Below are positions 6,517-7,523 of a DNA stretch of 7,523 nt, piece by piece. Below the pieces are notes generated by a model that worked only from the letters and a program-made list of their open reading frames with translations, searched no databases and was not told where the DNA came from. This DNA comes from Clostridia bacterium (lineage in GTDB: Bacteria > Bacillota_A > Clostridia > Lachnospirales > Cellulosilyticaceae). A program made the translations under genes and the position numbers. Positions within the stretch are counted from its first letter, which is position 1; the number at the start of each line of letters is the position of its first letter. The stretch lies in contig JARBTY010000155.1 of the NCBI GenBank assembly GCA_029239935.1, forward strand, positions 1 through 7,523. The letters are read 5' to 3'.

Positions 6517-6888
6517 TTAAACAGTTTGTTTTGTGGATAAAATAGTGATTTCTAATACTCTACTGAGAAAAGGGAATTTTTCTTTCATTGTATCAAAATC
6601 GGAACCAGATTCAATAAATTTGGCACTTCCTTCAATAAGAAATCCTGTTCCTATAGATCTATGTCCCATGACGTCTTTGCTACCTAATGTGATTTTTACA
6701 GCATTATTTTGTTCAATATTTTGTTGTGTCCTTCGCATACCAGCTGCTGGAATCAGTAATTTTTCATCTTCATTGACCACGATATAAGAGTTCCAGGTAT
6801 TAACTACATGGGCTCCTTTTTCACCACAGGTTACAATGGCAACCACTCCCTCGTGTGATAGGACATTTAGCAAGGTTTCGTTTATCAT
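6517..6888 (-). CDS. pyridoxamine 5'-phosphate oxidase family (split-barrel FMN-binding) protein
   Basis: This 123-residue protein resembles the small single-domain members of the PNPOx-like split beta-barrel family, which usually bind FMN or a related cofactor as dimers. Supporting segments are an N-terminal helix (INETLLNVL) followed by the first strand VVAIVTCG (15-22), AHVVNTWNSYIVVNEDEKLLIPAAG (26-50), MRRTQQNIEQNNAVKITLGS (51-70) where basic residues usually contact the FMN phosphate, and TGFLIEGSAKFI (81-92). It is too short for a true PdxH and carries no clear pyridoxamine-phosphate binding set, so the reaction is unknown. The start at 6888 is fixed by TAAGGAGG (complement of 6896-6903) with a 7-base spacing. 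It is divergent from a MocR regulator, which often controls its divergent neighbour. Confidence 0.87.
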   Translation of the reverse strand: MINETLLNVLSHEGVVAIVTCGEKGAHVVNTWNSYIVVNEDEKLLIPAAGMRRTQQNIEQNNAVKITLGSKDVMGHRSIGTGFLIEGSAKFIESGSDFDTMKEKFPFLSRVLEITILSTKQTV

Positions 6889-6907
6889 TTAATAGCCTCC
6901 TTAGTTG

Positions 6908-6946
6908 TAATATAAAATAACTTGTTAATGAGGTTATTTTATATTA
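6908..6946. repeat. perfect 14-bp inverted repeat between divergent genes (candidate MocR operator)
   Basis: TAATATAAAATAAC at 6908-6921 is the exact reverse complement of GTTATTTTATATTA at 6933-6946, with an 11-base centre (6922-6932). It lies in the 120-base gap between the minus-strand flavin-type gene and the plus-strand mocR gene and overlaps the candidate mocR promoter. There is no T tract on either side, so a terminator role is unlikely. An operator serving both divergent promoters is inferred. Confidence 0.8.
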
Positions 6947-6950
6947 GAAT
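6922..6950 (+). promoter_or_regulatory. candidate promoter of the mocR-type gene
   Basis: TTGTTA at 6922-6927 and TAGAAT at 6945-6950 are separated by the ideal 17 bases and match the sigma-A consensus at 4 of 6 and 5 of 6 positions. The -35 falls in the centre of the inverted repeat and its right arm fills the spacer, so a protein bound to the repeat would block or alter this promoter. A weaker pair, TTGGAT (6950-6955) and TATGAA (6973-6978), also has 17-base spacing. Confidence 0.5.
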
Positions 6951-6999
6951 TGGATGGTATACAAGAGCCAATTATGAACTTAATATAGGATACAGTTCT

Positions 7000-7004
7000 G
7001 GAGG
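7000..7004 (+). promoter_or_regulatory. ribosome binding site deciding between two ATG codons of the mocR-type gene
   Basis: GGAGG at 7000-7004 is followed by tandem ATG codons at 7007 and 7010. The spacing is 2 bases to the first and 5 to the second, so the second ATG is preferred as the start. Confidence 0.6.
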
Positions 7005-7009
7005 AAATG

Positions 7010-7523
7010 ATGATTATATTGAAAAGTGATGTGAACACACCATTATATATACAGATCTATGAGCAGCTTAAAGAAGAAATTGTGAACGGCAGTATGCCAG
7101 CAGGAAGCAAGCTGCCTTCTACAAGAAACCTTGCAAAGGCATTAGCAGTAGGAAGAAATACTGTGGAAAACGCATACTTGCAGCTTACTTCAGAGGGGTA
7201 TGCAGAAAGTAAACAAGGAAGTGGGTTTATTATTCAGAATGTAACGGCGGTCAATGATTTAAATAAGAAAAGCCAGTATGATTTAACAAATGAAGAATCA
7301 AAAGTGCCAGAAGAAAAAATAATGAATCCTCATGTATATAATTTTCAGTATGGGCATTTAAGCGGGGAGAACTTTCCATTACGTCTATGGAAAAAAATTT
7401 CAAATAAAGCGATTACTTCATTGACAGCAGATGATATGACTCGATATAGCCATCCTAAGGGAGAGTATGAACTAAGGAACGAAGTGAAGACCTATCTGAG
7501 GAAATCACGAGGGGTCTTATGTG
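7010..7523 (+). CDS. MocR-type GntR family regulator with aminotransferase domain, 3'-truncated by window edge
   Basis: The first 171 codons of a MocR/PdxR-type regulator are visible. Residues 9-75 form a GntR winged helix-turn-helix: TPLYIQIYEQLKEEI, then GSKLPSTRNLAKALAVGRNTVENAYLQL and the wing GYAESKQGSGFII. A low-complexity linker (about 80-105) leads into the start of a fold-type I aminotransferase-like domain, YNFQYGHLSGENFP, then YSHPKGEYELRNEVKTYL and RGV. The pyridoxal-phosphate lysine lies beyond the window, so cofactor binding cannot be confirmed. Family members use PLP, or PLP joined to an amino compound, as a signal and often regulate a divergent neighbour; the flavin-type gene across the palindrome is the obvious candidate target. 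The target and effector are inferred. No stop codon or frameshift is seen up to the right edge. Confidence 0.93.
   Translation, partial: MIILKSDVNTPLYIQIYEQLKEEIVNGSMPAGSKLPSTRNLAKALAVGRNTVENAYLQLTSEGYAESKQGSGFIIQNVTAVNDLNKKSQYDLTNEESKVPEEKIMNPHVYNFQYGHLSGENFPLRLWKKISNKAITSLTADDMTRYSHPKGEYELRNEVKTYLRKSRGVLC

Noticed and set aside
6533..6787. Plus-strand open frame across the flavin-type gene
   Set aside because: It has no ribosome site, is antisense to a well-supported gene with a strong start signal, and shows no known motif.
1..7523. CRISPR arrays, tRNA or rRNA genes, insertion sequences
   Set aside because: No regularly spaced repeats, cloverleaf or rRNA-like segments, transposase motifs or terminal repeats were seen on either strand.

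Overview
The window reads as chromosomal DNA of a low-GC Gram-positive bacterium, most likely an anaerobic member of the Clostridia. The grounds are AT-rich intergenic spacers, strong AGGAGG-type ribosome binding sites, A/T-ending codons, a CxxxCxxC radical SAM protein, a MocR regulator, and genes packed stop-to-start. This placement is inferred from sequence style, not from a database match.

Layout: (1) Positions 1-480 hold the C-terminal part of a short-chain dehydrogenase/reductase that enters from the left edge. (2) Positions 481-706 are a non-coding leader with a perfect TATAAT box, a small palindrome and a strong terminator-like hairpin that ends only 28 bases before the next start codon. 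(3) Positions 707-5177 are a tight four-gene operon: an M20-family amidohydrolase (N-carbamoyl/N-formyl amino acid hydrolase type), a HutF-like formimidoylglutamate deiminase, imidazolonepropionase HutI, and the bicupin HutD. The first three genes abut with no intervening bases. (4) Positions 5268-6359 encode a radical SAM enzyme of unknown function behind its own candidate promoter, closed by a strong bidirectional terminator at 6446-6489. (5) A small split-barrel flavin-type (PNPOx family) protein on the minus strand (6517-6888) is divergent from a MocR-type GntR/aminotransferase regulator that runs off the right edge. A perfect 14-bp inverted repeat lies between them.

How the genes work together: HutI opens the imidazolone ring to N-formimino-L-glutamate. 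The HutF-like enzyme would release ammonia to give N-formyl-L-glutamate. No HutG-type deformylase is visible, and the first gene of the operon is an M20 metallo-amidohydrolase whose relatives cut N-carbamoyl and N-formyl groups from L-amino acids. The most economical reading is a five-step histidine utilisation route in which the M20 enzyme does the final deformylation. HutH and HutU are not in the window. The hairpin in the operon leader suggests control by transcription attenuation.

The main points for a second look are the M20 replacement of HutG, the histidine at the substrate-binding arginine position of the HutF-like protein, the leader hairpin with a possible antiterminator pairing, the radical SAM enzyme, and the palindrome between the divergent mocR and flavoprotein genes.
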